Origin: Oscillospiraceae bacterium
Lineage (GTDB): Bacteria; Bacillota; Clostridia; Oscillospirales; Oscillospiraceae
DNA: 14,405 nucleotides
Assembly: GCA_017409645.1 (NCBI GenBank)
Contig: JAFQSI010000255.1
Coordinates: 1-14,405 of the forward strand
Reading direction: 5' to 3'
Positions 12,440 through 14,405 of this stretch are shown here, piece by piece. A model generated the notes under the pieces. The model was not told the origin of the DNA, did no database searches, and saw only the letters and a program-made list of their open reading frames with translations. Position 1 is the stretch's first letter. Each line of letters opens with the position of its first letter. The translations under genes were made by a program, and so were the position numbers.

Positions 12440-14405
12440 TCCCCTTTGACCTGGGTGCGCCCATCGTCTATTTTCCCATCCGGCACCACAGCCCGGTCTG
12501 CGCCTGGCATCTGGAGCGGGTCATCGAATCATATCGGCCCGAGTGCATCCTGGTGGAGGGTCCGGAGAACGCCAATGAGCTGATCGGCGTGCTGTCAGAT
12601 CCGGATACCGTCGCGCCGGTGGCTCTGTACTACGCCTGCCGGGACGAGGGCAGGCTCCTGTCCGATGAGGAGGAGCCGGGGACCTGGCGGTGCTACTATC
12701 CCTTCCTGGATACCTCGCCGGAGCTGGTGGCCCTGCGCGCTGCCCGTCGGCTTGGAATCCCGGGGAGCTTCATCGACCTGAGCTACGCCGATATCCTGCT
12801 GGCGACGAAGGCGGCCCGGGGCCTGAGGTCCATGGAGGAAAAGCTCAGCTACGCCTCCGACCGGTATCTGGCCCAGAGCCGCTTTCAGCAGCGGCTGTGT
12901 GAGAGGGCAGGTCTGCGCAGCTTCGAGGAATTCTGGGAGAAATATTTCGAGATCGAAGGCATGGCCCTGTCCGGAGAAGCCTTCGTCCATTTGATGAATA
13001 CCTACTGCCTGCTCACCCGGCTCGATACGCCGGAGGTGGAGCTTTCCGAGGACGGCTGCTATGCCAGGGAGGCCCACATGGCCCGTCGCGTCGAAGAAGC
13101 GGCGAAGGTATACAGGCGCGTTCTGGTGGTTGCGGGCGGTTTTCATATCGCGGGACTGCTGAAGCCGAAGCAGCAGCCGCCGGAGCTGAAAAAATACCCG
13201 AAGCTCCACCAGTCCGTCTATCCCATGCGCTACTCCATGACCGCCGCGGACGCCCTGAACGGCTACGCCAGCGGCATGCCCTCGCCGGGCTTCTATCACC
13301 GCATCTGGCAGGAGCTGCATGGGGAGCAGCCGGAAAACGCCTGGGAGACGGTCCTGCTGGATGAGCTGGTCCGGACCGGACGGCGGCTGCGGAAACAGGG
13401 AGAGAATATCTCCGCCTTTGATGAGACCTGCGCCATGGATATGGCCCAGGGTCTGGCCCAGCTGCGGGAAAAGCGGCGTCCGGGTCTTTATGAGCTGCAG
13501 GACGCGGTCCTGGGCTCCTTCGTCAAGGGGGAGGCCAGTCTGTCGGGGCTGGAACCCATGCGCATCCTGCGGGAGCTGACCACGGGCAATGGTCTGGGAA
13601 GTCTGGCGGCCGGTGCCCTGGTGCCGCCGCTGACCAAGGATTTTGAAGCCCAGTGCGCCGCCTTCCGGCTGAAGCTAGATCCGGGCACCAAACAGACCGC
13701 GACCCTCTCCATCTTTTCGGAGCCGAAGCACCGGGAGATCAGCCGCTTTCTGCACCGGACGGAATTTCTCGACTGCGATTTCGCAAAGCGGACCCGCGGT
13801 CCGGATCTTTTGCAGAACCGGGACCGGAACCTGATCCGGGAGAGCTGGGAATACCGCTGGAGTACCGCGGTGGACACGGCGCTGATCGAGCATGCCGTCT
13901 CCGGCGGTACCGTCCGGGAGGCCTGCGTTACCGAGCTGCGCAGCCGGATGGCAGCGGCCCAGCGCTCCGAGGAGGGCGCGGAGCTTCTGCTGAAGGGCTT
14001 TCTGATGGGCCTGGGGGACAGCGCCGGTGCTATGGCTGCCCGGATGGACGCGCTGCTCATAGCTGACGGCGATTTTTCGTCCCTGTGCAATGCCTGCGCC
14101 CACCTGTACCGGCTCCACCAGTGGAAGGACCAGTACGGCGAAGCGGGAAAAATGACGGAGGAGCTGCTCCTCAGCCGGGCCTTCGACCGGGTGGTGCAGC
14201 TGCTGCCCGCCATGCACACCGTGGACGACCGGGGGCTCCATGAGGTCCAGGAATCTGCGATGCTTTTGTATCAGCTGACGCTGCAGCCGGATCTTGCGGA
14301 CCGGCAGCCCCGATTCCGGGAGGCCCTGGAAATGCTGGTTTCCATGGACCCCATCCATCCGGGGCTCCACGGCGCGGCCCTGGGACTGATCTACGGCATG
14401 GACCC
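12400..14405 (+). CDS. DUF5682 (YehM-like) protein, 3' end cut by the window edge
   Basis: The frame is open for 668 codons and runs off the right edge; E. coli YehM is about 760 residues, so perhaps 90 are missing. Recognised family blocks are YFPIRHHSPVCAWHL (24-38), ILVEGPENANELI (50-62), VLVVAGGFHIAGLL (241-254) and MRYSMTAADALNGYASGMPSPGFY (276-299). The first three resemble the strand-end His/Glu and GxxH motifs of the TraB/EreA/ChaN fold. The rest is a long helical region without obvious membrane segments. ATG 12400 was chosen because GGGAGGG precedes it; the alternative GTG at 12436 would overlap the AAA stop as GTGA and also keep all motifs. Overlap with the AAA gene implies coupling. 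A VWA protein and a SWIM zinc-finger protein often follow in such operons and may lie beyond the edge. Confidence 0.85.
   Translation, partial: MENLLRGEKPSEVIPFDLGAPIVYFPIRHHSPVCAWHLERVIESYRPECILVEGPENANELIGVLSDPDTVAPVALYYACRDEGRLLSDEEEPGTWRCYYPFLDTSPELVALRAARRLGIPGSFIDLSYADILLATKAARGLRSMEEKLSYASDRYLAQSRFQQRLCERAGLRSFEEFWEKYFEIEGMALSGEAFVHLMNTYCLLTRLDTPEVELSEDGCYAREAHMARRVEEAAKVYRRVLVVAGGFHIAGLLKPKQQPPELKKYPKLHQSVYPMRYSMTAADALNGYASGMPSPGFYHRIWQELHGEQPENAWETVLLDELVRTGRRLRKQGENISAFDETCAMDMAQGLAQLREKRRPGLYELQDAVLGSFVKGEASLSGLEPMRILRELTTGNGLGSLAAGALVPPLTKDFEAQCAAFRLKLDPGTKQTATLSIFSEPKHREISRFLHRTEFLDCDFAKRTRGPDLLQNRDRNLIRESWEYRWSTAVDTALIEHAVSGGTVREACVTELRSRMAAAQRSEEGAELLLKGFLMGLGDSAGAMAARMDALLIADGDFSSLCNACAHLYRLHQWKDQYGEAGKMTEELLLSRAFDRVVQLLPAMHTVDDRGLHEVQESAMLLYQLTLQPDLADRQPRFREALEMLVSMDPIHPGLHGAALGLIYGMD

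Noticed and set aside
1..14405. CRISPR arrays, tRNA/rRNA genes, insertion sequences or attachment sites
   Set aside because: I saw no regularly spaced repeats, cloverleaf-like RNA, transposase motifs or flanking repeats; nearly all of the window is accounted for by intact genes.

Overview
The window reads as ordinary chromosome of a GC-rich, low-mobility Clostridia-type Firmicute. A gut member of the Oscillospirales is my best guess. The evidence is strong C/G bias at third codon positions, AGGAGG-like ribosome binding sites, sigma-A promoters with many TGnTATAAT extended -10 boxes, a glycine riboswitch with an intrinsic terminator, and a very large fused ABC ATPase-permease of a kind common in Clostridia. 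The taxon is inferred, not demonstrated. I see no rRNA, tRNA, CRISPR array, transposase, integrase or phage gene.

Left part (1-5046): a minus-strand ABC transporter subunit (ATPase plus FtsX/MacB-type permease in one chain) runs off the left edge and lacks only its last few residues. It diverges from glyA (serine hydroxymethyltransferase). The glyA leader holds a sigma-A promoter, a single-aptamer glycine riboswitch and a rho-independent terminator, and a strong terminator follows glyA.

Middle (5110-8450): a single-gene plus-strand unit encodes an XRE-type helix-turn-helix regulator with a C-terminal TPR-like region. It converges, across a shared hairpin, on a two-gene minus-strand operon. 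That operon encodes a MoxR-family AAA+ ATPase with an unusual His/Cys-rich C-terminal tail and a CoxE-like von Willebrand factor A (VWA) protein whose start overlaps the ATPase end.

Right part (8478-14405): tldD and tldE/pmbA form a translationally coupled minus-strand pair encoding the TldD/TldE metallopeptidase. They diverge, over a 146-bp region with two back-to-back promoters, from a plus-strand operon. That operon encodes a second, clearly different AAA+ ATPase (YehL-like) and a DUF5682/YehM-like protein that runs off the right edge.

The most notable feature is that two MoxR-type AAA+ modules of different subfamilies flank a TldD/TldE peptidase: AAA plus CoxE-like VWA on one side, AAA plus DUF5682 on the other. 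Both AAA modules belong to chaperone/maturation-type families with poorly known clients. The DUF5682 N-terminal domain carries motifs that look like the TraB/EreA/ChaN fold. Together these suggest a protein-maturation or proteolysis neighbourhood. That is inference from context only.
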